From the NCBI RefSeq assembly GCF_009389715.1, contig NC_052399.1, positions 8,434,585-8,498,584 of the forward strand: a stretch of DNA of 64,000 nt. Reading direction: 5' to 3'. The position numbers and the translations under genes are program-made. Positions within the stretch are counted from its first letter, which is position 1. Every line of letters begins with the position of its first letter. Shown here one piece after another: positions 48,592 to 61,876 of this stretch. The notes beneath the pieces are model-generated. The model had not been told where the DNA came from. It made no database searches and saw nothing but the letters and a program-made list of their open reading frames with translations. Origin of the DNA: Phoenix dactylifera. Taxonomy: Eukaryota > Streptophyta > Magnoliopsida > Arecales > Arecaceae.

Positions 48592-51500
48592 ATGGCTAAC
48601 TCATTGTCCCTCCGAACACTATTAGACAATGATAAGCTTAATGGACCTAACTTCGTTAGCTGGTATCGAAAGATGAAAATAGTATTAGAGCATGAGCGGA
48701 TCCTGTATGTGATATCGGATCCTGCACCTGAGGAACCTGCAGCCAATGCACCACGTGCAATCAGAGACGCTTATCAGAAGTGGCTCAACGATCGCACTAC
48801 AGTGCGTTGCATCATGAGGGCCTCGATGAATGATGAGTTTAGTCGTAAATTCGAGGAAGCGCGGCCAGTGGAAATCCTTCAAATGTTGAAGGAGTCTTTC
48901 GGCACACCTGATGATGTTGAACGACATAAGACCTCCTGCGCTATATTCAATGCCCGCATGAGGGAAGGGGCATCGGTCACCGATCATGTATTGTATATGG
49001 TCGAACAAATCGATCGCTTAAGTAAACTTGGCTTTTCTTTGCACGAGCAATTGGGCAAGGACGCCATTTTGAACTCACTTCCCAAGTCCTACCTGACCTT
49101 CCTTAGTCATTATAGAATGACTAAACCTGAAGTATCCTATCATGGTTTGCTAGGTTTACTGCAGACCTATGAGAAGGATCACCAACTCAAAAAGGAAACG
49201 GTGAATGTGGTAGGTGGGACTTCTGCAGGACTTTCTTCCTTTAAGAAAGGAAAGAAGAAGAAGGTGCAAAAAGCTCGTGCTGGGGTCTCTAAGCCCAGCC
49301 AGACTAAGAAGCGTAAAGCCGATAAGAGCAAGGCAGAGTGCTTCTTCTGTAAGAAGATGGGTCATTGGAAGCGGAACTGTCCGGCTTACATAGCGTCCCT
49401 TGATCCAAACAGGCCTAAGAAGAAAAAGCAGCAAACAGTTGCTGCACAAGGTAATTATATGATAACACCTTGTAATTTTTCAATTTATGATTCTACCACT
49501 TGGGTATTGGATACCGGAAGTCCAATTAATATTTGCAATTCGTTGCAGGGACTTCAAGTTAGTAGAAGATTCAAGAATGACGAGAGATTCCTGAACGTTA
49601 GAGATGGAAGATCAGTTCCAGTCCTAGCTTTAGGAGTCATTCAGCTTGTTTTTGAATCTAGAGTAGTCATATTAGATGATTGTCATTATTGTCCAACATT
49701 TTTAATGAATGTCATCTCTGTAGGCCTTTTGGCCAAAAATGGTTATTGTTTATCAATAAAAGAAAATTTTTGTGATATCATTTTGAATGGTATTAAAATT
49801 TTTCGTGGACAATTGAAATATGGCATTTATACTCTATCACTGCCTGTGAATGTAATGTACACCTCTAATAAACGCCCTAAGTTAGATAATGTCAATGAAG
49901 CCTATTTGTGGCATTGCCGGTTAGGTCACATAAATAAAAACAGGATAAACAGGTTAGCCCAACAGGGCATTTTAGAAATCAATGATTGTGAATCATTGCC
50001 AACTTGTGAATCCTGTCTTCTGGGTAAGATGACCAAGTCACCTTTTTCTGGAAAGGGTGAACGAGCTAGCGATGTTCTTGGCCTCATACATACTGATGTA
50101 TGTGGACCTATGAACGTAAGTGCCAAAGGTGGTTATGCCTACTTCATAACCTTCACAGATGACCTATCCAGGTATGGGTATGTCTATCTGATGAAGCATA
50201 AGTCGGAATCATTTGAAATGTTCAAACGATTTCGTAATGAAGTAGAAAAACAGACTGGAAAGAGTATTAAGATCCTTCGGTCAGACCGAGGAGGAGAATA
50301 CCTTTCCGGTGATTTCTTGACTTATCTAGAGGAGAATGGGATTCTCTCACAATGGACCCCTCCAGGAACACACCTCAGCACAATGGTGTATCCGAAAGGA
50401 GGAATCGAACTCTGTTAGACATGGTTCGATCCATGATGGGGTTTACTAGTCTGCCTGTATCTTTTTGGGGTTATGCTTTAGAGTCTGCGTGTATAATACT
50501 AAATAAGGTTCCAAGTAAGTCTGTTGAGAAGACTCCATATGAGATATGGACTGGGCGTAAGCCGACACTTTCATACCTTAGGGTTTGGGATGTCCGGCTT
50601 ATGTTAAACGTTCTCAAACTGACAAACTTGGTCCTAGGTCCGATAAGTGTTATTTTGTAGGGTACCCCAAGGAAACTAGGGGTTATTACTTCTACCTTCC
50701 TAATGAACAAAAGGTGTTCGTAGGACTTAAGGCAACCTTTTTGGAAAGGGAATTCCTTAGTGAAGGAATTGTTGCCTCTAAGGTTGAACTTAGTGAAGTT
50801 CAACAGGTAAAAGATTTAACACAATCTACTGAACCCACAGAACCGGATTCAATTAGATCAAACCCGGAGCCCAATGTAGAAGCACCATTAAGGCGATCAG
50901 GTAGAGTACTGCGTCAAGTGGATAGATACTATGGTTTCTTGGTCCAAGACGCAGATCCCATTGAGCTCGATGAGAACAATGAGGATCCGATCACCTATAT
51001 GGATGCTATGCAGAGGTCCGACTCTGAGTTGTGGCTTAACGCCATGAGATCCGAAATGGAATCCATGGAAATCAATAGTGTATGGACACTAGTTGATTCA
51101 CCCGAAGGGATAAAACCCATAGGGTGCAAATGGATCTTCAAAAGAAAGAGAGGCGCAGACGGAAAGGTGGAAACCTATAAAGCCCGTCTGGTTGCCAAGG
51201 GGTATCGTCAACGTTATGGTATCGATTATGACGAGACTTTTTTCCCTGTGGCAATGCTAAAATCTATTCGGATCATGCTAGCTATAGCAGCATATATGGA
51301 TTATGAAATCTGGCAAATGGATGTGAAAACAGCTTTTCTAAATGGAGAGCTGGAAGAAGAGGTGTATATGATACAACCTGAGGGTTTCACATCCATAGAC
51401 GAGTCCAAAGTATGCAAGCTACAAAAGTCCATTTATGGACTTAAGCAAGCTTCTCGAAGTTGGAACATACGTTTCGATAAAACTATCAAAACATATGGCT

Positions 51501-52558
51501 TCGTTAAGAACGAAGAAGAACCTTGTGTCTACAAGTGGGTTAACGGTTCAGTGATCACATTTCTTGTGTTGTATGTGGATGACATTCTCTTAATTGGGAA
51601 TGACATTCCTGCATTACAAAATGTGAAACTTTGGCTGTCATCACAGTTCTCCATGAAGGATCTGGGAGAAGCATCCTACATCCTAGGGATGAAAATCTAT
51701 AGAGATAGATCTAAGAGGTTGCTTGGATTGTCCCAATCCACGTACATCGACACTATGTTGAAGCGGTTCAACATGGAGAATTCCAAAAAGGGCTATCTTC
51801 CGATAGGCCAAGGAATTTCTCTCTCTAAGAAAGATTGTCCGACAACTTTCGAAGAGAGAGAGCGTATGAGTAGAATCCCATATGCTTCTGCAGTAGGTTC
51901 TATTATGTACGCCATGACATGTACAAGACCGGATGTTGCTTACTCACTAGCAGTAGCGAGTAGGTATCAGTCTGATCCGGGTGAGAACCATTGGAAGGTG
52001 GTGAAAACCATCCTTAAGTATTTAAGAAATACTAAGGACCAATGGTTAATCTATGGAGAATCTGACTTAAAACTTGTGGGGTTTACAGACTCTAGTTTTC
52101 AGTCAGACCATGATGACAGTAAGAGTATGTCAGGATTTGTGTTTACCCTGAATGGAGGAGCAGTCTGCTGGAAAAGTTCCAAGCAGCATTCAGTAGCCGA
52201 TTCCGTATGCGAAGCAGAGTATGTTGCTGCATCAGATGCGGCAAAGGAAGCTGTTTGGATCAAGAAATTTGTAAATCAACTTGGTGTTGCTCCCTCAATC
52301 AACGGTCCAGTTCTTTTGTATTGTGACAATACTGGAGCCATTGCACAAGCAAAGGAGCCAAAGTCTCACCACAGGACCAAGCACATTCTGCGTCGCTACC
52401 ACCTTGTATGAGAGATCGTGGAACGAGGTGACGTCAATCTTCAGAAGATCGATGGAAAGGAGAACCTAGCTGACCCATTCACTAAAGCCCTTTCTGTAAA
52501 GGAGTTCGATTATCACAAATCGAAGATGGGTATAAGATACTGTACAAATTGGCTTTAG
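48592..52558 (+). pseudogene. Broken Copia gag-pol polyprotein
   Basis: Starts at a normal ATG. Gag (about residues 1-270) ends in a CX2CX4HX4C zinc knuckle (CFFC...GHWKRNC). The protease has WVLDTGSP. A GAG-pre-integrase HCRLGHI region and the integrase core follow (HTDVCGP, DDLSRYGYVYL, SDRGGEYLS). Then come the reverse transcriptase (GCKWIFKRKRG, WQMDVKTAFLNGELEEEVYM, YVDDILL) and RNase H (CEAEYVAASDAAKEA). The frame is broken three times. It shifts within about 50370-50385 at an ACACAC run, shifts again near 50588 in a short G run, and meets an in-frame TGA at 52409-52411 about 50 codons before the normal end at 52558. This copy cannot make a complete polyprotein. Base-calling errors at the two short runs cannot be excluded. 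Confidence 0.92.
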
Positions 52559-52561
52559 TCC

Positions 52562-52570
52562 AAGTGGGAG
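52562..52570 (+). other. Polypurine tract
   Basis: AAGTGGGAG directly precedes the 3' LTR (one T between), at the position expected for the plus-strand primer of reverse transcription. Confidence 0.8.
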
Positions 52571-52571
52571 T

Positions 52572-54976
52572 TGTTGGGAATTGTGTCCCAAAGCCAATTT
52601 TTAATTGTAAGAAATTGGATTATGTATATATATTTTATTAAAATGAATAAAAATTTATTCTGGTAATTTTCTATTCATCACAAGTGTTGCATCTTCAAAT
52701 TGAACTCCTGTGTATTGTGATGAAGTCCTTAGGACTAATTTAGTGGATAAAAGAGGTTTTATCATTTAGTCCTTAAACCAGTTCGCGACCAAATGACAAG
52801 CTGTCAATTGGACGATAGCTATGTCAAGTATAGGTCGTTGTGTGCCATTTAGTTGGTTGTCCTCTTAAACCAAGGAGTGTGGAGACACTGTATGGCATAC
52901 AGGTGAGATGTAGGAGTACATCGTCACTGAATAGTGACTCACCTGCGTAGCACTCCACTGTCGGGAGTTAGCTCGTAAAACGTATGGGCATAAGTACCCC
53001 TTAGACCTGAGACTGTCACGGTGACTTGCAAGCAACTCACTGTACTTAGGCACTGGATGACCTGAATTTCTAATTCAAGGATCGGAAGGATGCTGGGTGC
53101 AGTCAAGTACTCGCGAAGTCTGTGTACGAGTCAAGATGGGATTGACCGCTCCAGATTAGAGGAGTTGATGTCTTGCTGTATTTCAATTCAGTAAAACCTT
53201 GGCCAGGGTAAACCAAGTGATGGTCACTTGATTTGATTAATTGAAATATACTATGGATGACCGGATCCAGAGTTCGACAGTCCACTCTGAGGTCATCTTG
53301 AGCATCGAAGGTCATAGGGATGAATTATGCAACAACCATACGTCTAGGTTCTTGAATGTTGCTTTGCATATTTGACCTATCCGGACGTCGGGTATCATTG
53401 CTAGATGGTCACCTCGATTAGTGCATGGAGTAGTCCATGTACTACCGGCTTAGTGTTCGAACCTATCGGAGTCACGCACATTAGTCAAGCTGAGTAGGAA
53501 GGTCTTGACCCAATTTAATTAAGAATTAAATTATGGGTCATTTGGAATTTGGCTCTGTCTATGTTCAGGTAGCACTGAACATGAGGTACATGCTAAATTT
53601 CATGGATGAACAACTAATTAAGTCTGTATTTCGGGTCAATCAAGTTTTAATTAATATAATTGAACTTGATCAGGACTCAATTGTTGAGATTGGATTTGAT
53701 TGGGTCTAAATTAGTGTAATTGGGCTCGATCATGATTTAATTGGGATTTAATTTCGTATTTGTTCTGATCTAAGTCGGACTTGGATCGAGCCGAAACTAG
53801 ACCCAATTGAATCTCCTATGAGTCAGACTCATGTGGAATTTTTTCGGGTCAAAAATTCATTCAAATGGGCTGCAAATTTGGTTTAGAACCAAATAGACTA
53901 ACTTATGATCAAATGGGCTAACCCATTTGTATCAAGTTGACTTTTTCCATTTTGTGTGGTTGCTGACCGTGAATAAATGCCATGGACCCGTGGACCACTC
54001 CCTTCACATGGACCCTTAGCATTTGTTTTGTGAGCCGCGACTCACCTGGGATGCATGAAACAGAGCTTCTCTGTTTCACGCGTCCGCAAGCTTTCCGACC
54101 GGCGATTGCGCGGCCAACCGGCCTCCGGCCAGACGGCCGACTGGACCGGAATGTGCGGTTTTGAACCGCCAACATTCCAGTCCAGTTTGATTTTTGAAAT
54201 CCGGCAATAATAGGCATTAATCGCTGGTTTATTCCATGGTTGTTTTTGAAACAACCGTTATCAAATTCATTCATATTTGATAATGAATGAATTCAATAAC
54301 GCTGGACCATTACGCCTCTTAACTCCTCTCAGCGTTGGCCTATTTGTAGGCCACCGTTTCCTCTCGAATAGAGAGAGAGAAAAAAAAAATTTCTTGGGAA
54401 GAAAACGTCAGACAGAGAAGGAGATTTGATTCTGTGGAGAAGAAGAAGAAGAGAAAGGAAGGAGTCCTTTCTCTCTGGTGGTTTGGAGTTCGGCCCAGAT
54501 CCGGTGTCCTCTCCTCCCTTCCATTCCCTCTGTGATCGGGATCAAGAGACGGGCATCTGTGGCTTGTGCGTGCTGTGAAGAAACGGGAGAAAAGAAACTG
54601 AAGAAAGAAAGAAAGAGAAGAAAGAAAGAAAGAGAAAAGGGAACGTCCTTTTTCTGGATTTCTTTTCTTCCAAGGGTCCTTTTGCAAAAGATTGTTTTGC
54701 ACGAGTAAAAACATCATCCAACCTTCTTGCGAAGTTTGACGTGCGTGCAAAGTAGAGGGCTTGTAGATCCAGGCCTCGCAGAGCTACCTTCAGGGATCTA
54801 GATCCAGATCCAGATTCAAATTACCTCGACCAACTTCCGCTACGGCCTTGAGGTAATTTTACACAAAAGTTAAATTTAATATTTATAATTGTTATAAATA
54901 AAATAAAAAAAATTAAAACTGATTTTTCATGCCTGGCGTTCGATTTTATCGGACAACTCGGGAAATTTTTCCTTCA
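52572..54976 (+). repeat. 3' LTR of the Copia element
   Basis: 2405 bp, aligned without gaps to the 5' LTR at an offset of 7990. About 17 substitutions were counted by eye (14 transitions, 3 transversions), roughly half at CpG/TpG or CpG/CpA positions. Confidence 0.95.
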
Positions 54977-57024
54977 AAAAGTTGGTAAAATGAGGCGGGA
55001 AATGCTAGACTCAATCTGTCTGTGTAGCAGCAAGGTAAAGAGAGGGCTAGCCCACTACTACATTGCTAAGTTGGGCTAACATAGGATTAATCAGTGATGC
55101 CCCTTTTCTGGTAGTTGGAATATAGTAGGTAAGACTGTATACAAAAGGATAGTCTTCAGCTCGGCTGCAGTCATTCCCACCTTATCAATATTTCAGTCAC
55201 ATCTTGCAAGAAATAGTTTGCAAGGGAAATAAGACTCGATCTTTTTATAGTCCTGTGTTCATTGATATAATTTAATCTTGGATGGTTAAACCTTAGCACT
55301 TACACATCCAGTCAATTTATTTGAGTATTCCTAAAAGTGCATCATTCCTCCTCCTCCTCATCATCATCACCACCCAAGCTCTATCCCATCAAAATGGGAT
55401 CTATTTGAAGCAGGACTCAAAGTTGAAAAGGCTCATTAAATTGAACAGATTTTCCAATTAGTTGTCTACCTGATTTCTACCATCTTTAGGAATTGGTGCT
55501 AAATTTCAATTCATGGTAAATCCAGTCAAGAAAGAGGCTTGCAACGAAACCTATGTAGCTAGTTGGCAGCAGGGAATTCTACCTTACCAGTTGCAGTTTA
55601 AACTCATGCAACCAAGGAGCACACCTCAAAAATTTTCCTAAACTTGAAAAGAGTCTAGACAGATTTGAGGATAAGTTTTGGTGGAGAAAGTCATTTCATC
55701 TCAAAGACACAGGTAAGGTAAAGGACCAATAAATACCATTGCTCATTATCTGAATTAGTCAAATAGTAGGCATGTCATTCTTCTTCACACTCAATGAAAC
55801 CAGTGATCTAATTAGATAATTAGATGCTAAGATGTATCTGCTGATATAACTGTAACTCTCACGTACTGACCGCTGTTTTTGATTTCCTTGTATTGGTTAA
55901 GCCAAGGACTTATTAGATTGTATTCTTCCTGGTTATTTTTTTTGTTACTGAAGTATCCTCGCTGTGTAACTTCTTGGATTGCTGAGTGGCTTTCTTGTAC
56001 AGATGATGATGGAAACCCCTATCATTTCCCAGCCTGGGGCAAGGACCAGCAGTTTCAGCACCATCTGAAGTGCAAGTGAAGTCATTGTGATGATTAACTG
56101 GCCTAAAAAACAATATGGATCCAAGGGAGGTCCATTATGGTGCTTGTATCATTACCAAAACCATCTTCCCTTCATCTGAAAGTTTGTTTCAAGCTAAGCG
56201 AGATGAAACAACCATAGTTATAATTATTCTGAAGCTAAGTAGTCCACTAAAATTCATTGTCCATATGAGTTACTTTAGTTGTGTTCAAGCACATGCCAAG
56301 CTTGCAAATTATGTCATTAAAGCAGGCAGGTGGCTGCTATTTTCTTTAAGATTGTGCCCTTGCAAACATGTTGTCCATTGCATCTCTCCTCCATATTTTC
56401 TAGAACCAGAACAATATTAAGAATTATTTTTACAAGGTCGAACTTTCTGATCGTTGCGTCTGGAAAAGAGGTTGATTAACCATATCTACTTGAATTTCTT
56501 TCGAAAAATATGTTTAGATGAATATATATGTAATACAAGTGTTTTGAGTCAAGTGAAGTGGATTTAGCCCTGTATATGTTATTTGTTCTCACGTGGTAGA
56601 CATTGTGGTCTTGGCATGACAATAGAGAAATAGAATTAAAAAGGGAAATGAAGGGAAGGAAAAATGTGAATAAAGAGTGAATATATAGTAATAATGAAGT
56701 AAATATTGTGTAATCATGATATATTCAGATTTTAATTTATTGGTTCATGCCAATCGTAAACCTGAATCAACGTTCCCAACGGTTAAATAAAAAAAAAGAA
56801 GATAGGCTATCGTAAAACAAAATGAAACAAGATAAAATAATTAATATTTTCCAGACATAAATAACTAATGTTTGAGATAATTATGAGTGATCCAAAAAAA
56901 TCTCATGATTTTTGTTTAAGAAATAGTAGGATCAAACTGCCTAATGAAATTTTTTATCTTGATATTTTCATGAATTTTCTGAATCATATAATAATGTAGA
57001 AATAATATAGCAATCATGAAATGA
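54977..57024. other. Spacer downstream of the Copia element
   Basis: No clear gene. A short open stretch at 55980-56080 follows a CTTGTACAG acceptor-like site and ends in TGA, but I found no partner exon in phase. It may once have been continuous with the PUS3 3' region before the insertion. Confidence 0.4.
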
Positions 57025-57086
57025 ACTTAGGATGCCAGTGTTGTTATAATTTGATACTTAGGATGCCAGTGTTGTTATAATTTGAT
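57025..57086. repeat. 31-bp exact tandem duplication
   Basis: Two identical head-to-tail copies of a 31-bp unit beginning ACTTAGGATGCCAGTGTTG (57025-57055 and 57056-57086). No flanking feature explains it. A recent local duplication is likely. Confidence 0.9.
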
Positions 57087-58480
57087 GTGCTCGATCCGTT
57101 TGTTCTAGTCTTTCACTGACAAAGACTAGAATAGGTGATGTACCTTCCACTGCATGACCCATCCATTTCTATGCTTCTTTCAATAATTAAAGAACTGTAA
57201 GTTCTGAGAGCTTTCCGGCCTCAACGTTTCTTTCCAGGACCGTTTGTTTTGGGGCCTTTTGATGCGTGTCTTGGAATGGTTCCTTTGGCGCTTTTCCCAA
57301 GCACCGAAACGCGGATCTTTCAAATAACGAGTGCAAAGGGGAATGACCAGACTACCCTCCACCCTTAAGCTTACCGTTCCTCTATCCATTTTCCAAAATA
57401 AATTAAAGATGGGAATTGAGAGAACAAATGTTTGTTGGATTGTGCTCCATATATAGGTTGATCTGAAAACCAATAACTCATGTAAGTTGATTCTAAAACC
57501 ATGTTTTGGTTTTGGCCATGGAAACACATTTGGATAAAAGCTTTAATAATAGCCCAAAATAACCTATTAACATGTATTGAAAGTTGAAGTTTTGGCTATG
57601 ATTGGTACCTATTTAGCCTTATAAATTTGACACTGAATTAGTGCTATAATCCTAAAAAGTATAATTTAGATTTTAGTTTAAAAGAGAAGAGTAGGAGAAA
57701 GCAAATTTGTAATCTACTATATCCAACAACTGCTAGTGTCACACAAACAATTGCGGCCAATTCAGTAGCACTCTAAACTTAGTTTAAATAAAGATGTATC
57801 GATCAACAATGCAAACATCATGGGAAGTATATTTTGCATTTTATGTGACAAGAAAGTAAAGAATGGATAGAAAAATTTGAGAGCTACAAAGCTACAAAAT
57901 ATTTGTGCGATTTTTTTTAAAAAATTTAACTAAATAATAGTTATTTATAAGATAATTGAAATATAGATGGCATGAGCCAAAAAAAAATGAAGAAAGGGCG
58001 AATAAAAGTAAACTTTGGATGTCTGAATTAAATCATTTGAGTATATCTATTAACAAGTTGTTAAAAATGCCTAAGAATTTGTTTATGCATATTTAAGTTT
58101 TAGTTTATGAATAAGGTGCAAATAATTGTGCACCACCCACACCATTTTTGTTTTTCCTGAAATATCATTGTCATTGCCTTTTATTTAATTTCCTTTTTTT
58201 TAATCTAATTAATTAAAACATAAAGCTTGGGTAAAATTCTCAGAATCCAAAAGCCATTGCCATAAGCTCTTAGTGGGACTGTCAACAGGGCGGCTCCCGC
58301 GAGGGAAACTCGGATCAAACAACGGCTCCCTTTCCTCTCTCTCTCTCTCTTCTCTTGCGTTCTCTTTCCCCAAAAAGAGAAGAAGACAACCCCTCCTCCC
58401 CTCTTTGTTCTCTCTTCCCCAGATCCTTCGCCAGAAACAGAGAGTTCGTGAGAGAGAGAGATCTGCGCATAGAGATCGAG
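57087..58480. other. Spacer and upstream region of the capping protein gene
   Basis: AT-rich, with no gene recognised. From about 58320 to 58480 the sequence is rich in CT then GA runs, the probable transcribed leader of the gene that follows. No TATA box is evident. Confidence 0.5.
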
Positions 58481-61400
58481 ATGGAGGCGGCGATGGATCT
58501 GATGCGGAGAATCTCGCCGAACCAGAGCGAGATGGCGCTGTCGGCACTGCTGTCCCTCCTCCCCCACCACTCCACCGACCTCCTCTCCCAAGTTGACCAG
58601 CCCCTCCAGGTCCTCCTCTTTTCTTTTCTTAATTCTTACTGCTTTTCTCCGATCTGATTCCAATCGGGGGTTTTCTTGATCCGAGTCCAGTCCGTGCTTG
58701 ATAGCTATCTATCTCTCGATCTATACGAAGTTCGATCTTGTCTGAGTGGCTTCTTTGTTTTGTCTCTCTGTGTTATAATTCAATCAAAGTTTTCGTTTCT
58801 TTTTTGTTTTGGGAAGATTTTATGAGCTCTGACTTAGTTTCAAGTAGAAAAATGAATCCTTTTATCCGATTTTTTTGGACGAATTTGAAGGATTTTTTTT
58901 TTTTGTATAGAAATATGTTTTCTCAGAGGGCCCTGTCGGTAGTTTGGGGATCTCTCGTCTCTTTTGAAAAAGGGTTTGTGACTATTTTCTTCTCTTCTTT
59001 GTGTTTTGAGTATAATACATGGGGAACAAATTATCTGGAATTGTGTATTTCGTGCTGTTTTTTCTTTTTTGAAGCTGGGTTTGAAAAATTTTAGATTTTT
59101 TGGATTATCCCGTGCTTCCCAAATATTTTGTTACTTCTAAATTTCTGATGCAACCATTGAATTCAAACACGAACACCAGTGCAAACATTGCTTAGACAGC
59201 AGGAAGACACCTTTGAGCTATTAGTAGATGTTCTTCTTGATGCCCACTAGCTCAATCATGGAAATTTTATGCATGATTCGATTGCACTTGAGCTATATGT
59301 AAAATGCTCTATTTGAGCCATCAGTTCAGTTGCTTTCCTTTTTTAAATTTTTCTTTCTAGTTATATGTTTACTTGCTGTAGGAATTTTTTTGTTTTTGAT
59401 CAAAAGAGCAGGTTTGTATGGATACGGAGTCGATGAAGGAGTTCATACTGTGTGAATACAACAGGGATGCGGATTCATATAGGTAAACAGTTGAAGTTGA
59501 AGAACCATTCTCATAATCTCTGATTATGGTTTCTGATGTACTGAATTCTTTTAGGGAAATTTAAGCATTTGATGTTGGTTGTACTAGTCCTTTTGTTGTT
59601 GTTCTTGTTTTGTATGAAAAACTGTGCTTTATATGGTGGATTTTCCATGTTTACAATTTGTTGATTATCATTTCCGCGTGCAGATCGCCTTGGTCAAACA
59701 AATATTTTCCACCTCTGGAAGATGGGCCGCTACCATCAGACGAACTGAGGAAACTTGAAATTGAAGCAAATGAGGTTTTTGCTGTTTATCGTGACCAGTG
59801 AGGTCCTTTACTTTCCAGATCTTTTTTTCTTTTTTTCTTTTTTTTTTTTTTTGCTGTCATGATTTTGTATGATGCTTATGAGCTGGATTTTTTTTTCCCT
59901 TTAAAGATATAAAGAGATATTTGTCTATCATCTGTTCAATTTATTTCTCTATTCAGCCCGAGAAATTATAATGTTGCCTTTGTTTCTAAGGAAGTAATAG
60001 TAATTCTTCTGTTCAAACTGCATTGTTAGGTATTATGAAGGAGGTGTCTCATCAGTGTACATCTGGGAAAATGACAGCCAGGGCTTTGTGGCATGTTTCT
60101 TAATAAAGAAAGGTAAGGCTTCTATTGCAAAACAGTTTCTTTTTCTTTTTCTTTTTCCTTTTCTCTCTTCTTTTTTTCTTTCCTGCTGGCACAATAGTAA
60201 CATTGGTTGTAACAACATGTAATTGTTTTTGGGAATGAAGATGGATCGAAGACAGGGCATGGGAGGAGAGGACATTTGCAGGAGGGTTCATGGGATGCTA
60301 TTCATGTTATTGAGGTGAGCGTGATTTTGATGGAAGATTGACTCCTGCCGAATGACTTAAGTTGCACAGTATATTTCATATGGTCTGAATACTTTAATCA
60401 TTAAATCTTCATTTGCCCATGTAGGTTGGACCAGAAGAAGAGGGAAATGCTCATTACTGCCTAACCAGTACTGTTATGTTATCATTGACCACAGAAGAGA
60501 AGCCATCAGGAACTTTCAATCTGTCAGGATCAATCAGAAGACAGGTACTTGGTGTGATAATTTCTTGCCGTTTTTGTTTTCTAACTTTCTGATATTTGGC
60601 TGTGCTATAATGCTTTGGACTTAGGGGACGACCTTGATGCATATCCTTCTGCCCAAATATAACCACCTTTTTGTAGGCTTTAGTATATTAAACATGTTAG
60701 GGCTTGTTCCATACAATAAGTACCTAGAATTTGATAAGTTGGGCCTAAGGCTGAATGCTTTAAGTTTTGTAATTTTATAAGTTGGTACCACATTGTTTGT
60801 CATCATGGTGGTTTGGTACATCCATGTACTCATAATAGATATATTTAATGAGCAACTCAGCTGTCAGGTATCATGTTTCCTGGTAAAAGCCACAGTAGTT
60901 TCAGTGATTAGACAAAGTTGCTACGAGTGCAAACATAGCGGACTAAACATGTGCATACTCTCTTGCATGTGCATCTGGTTGCAGAATAAATTTCGAGGGA
61001 ATAAGAAGAAATTATCTGGGTACTGTAGAAAGGACGGGCATATTCCATTGGATAAGTGTCTTTTGGCATTTGGTTGGAAGAATAAGTAGGAAGGAATATA
61101 GTGTATTAAATACGCTTGGGATTTTGCAGTGATTCGTCTTTCATCACAGAAACAAAATTACCCTCCCACTTTTGTGTGCACTTAATAGTGGATGGGAGGG
61201 AATAAGCCTATTCCAACCCTCCCCAAGTAAGAGGGACGGGGTTTATCTTGCTGGCCAAAAAGACCGTTTGGCATAGGGAAGAGGGATATCCCTCACATGG
61301 TATGGGGAACAAATTGGGTTATCCTGCTGGCCAAGAAGACCGTTTGGCAGGTTGGGACATGGGAATTATCCTCCCACTTTTTTCCCATCCAAATGCAGCC

Positions 61401-61844
61401 TAAGCCCAACTCACTTACCTATAGGGTGCTTTAGGTAGATTCCTTCTTGAATTTTAGGCTATTATTCAGCATTTTTGAACTACTTCATTTTTGGTTAAGT
61501 CGGGTCCAACTTTATACTAGTTGAATTGGACCAATCAAGATTAGGGTTCAAGATGCATAGGGGAAACATCCCGGGTCCTCCTGACTGACCCACTTTTACC
61601 CCAAATAGTCAGCAAGCTTCTTGTGAATTAGCTAGGTTTATGAGCTTTAATAGCTGGTAAAGTTACAATCAGCTAGTTCAAAAAATTTTATTCGTATTTT
61701 CTCTTCTCTTAATTTTAGTTTGGAAACTACAGTTTTGGGTTATACATTTTGAATCATATATTCACTATAACCTTTATCAACACCGATATGCTTTTGATTC
61801 TACAGATGAGTTCAGACCTTTCGGTAGCAGAGGGCCACATGTGT

Positions 61845-61876
<32 letters not shown>

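Larger units (their letters stand above)
44582..54976 (+). mobile_element. Full-length Ty1/Copia retrotransposon, Angela/BARE-like
   Basis: Structure in order: 5' LTR (44582-46986), primer site TGGTATCAGAGC (46989-47000), a 1.6-kb untranslated leader, one gag-pol frame (48592-52558, broken), polypurine tract AAGTGGGAG (52562-52570) and 3' LTR (52572-54976). LTRs start TG and end CA. Domain order protease-integrase-reverse transcriptase-RNase H defines Copia. The long LTR and its start resemble the Angela/BARE group, from family memory. Flanking 5-mers are AAAAT and AAAAG, a near but not perfect target duplication. The two LTRs differ at about 17 of 2405 positions by hand alignment, so the insertion is recent. 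It lies in the same orientation as PUS3, 600 bp past its stop. Confidence 0.95.

Noticed and set aside
55879-56079. 66 aa plus frame downstream of the Copia element
   Set aside because: Only its last part follows an acceptor-like site. No donor exon in matching phase was found, and the PUS3 frame already ends at 43981.
58205-58663. 152 aa minus frame over the capping protein start
   Set aside because: Antisense shadow of exon 1 and the CT-rich leader.
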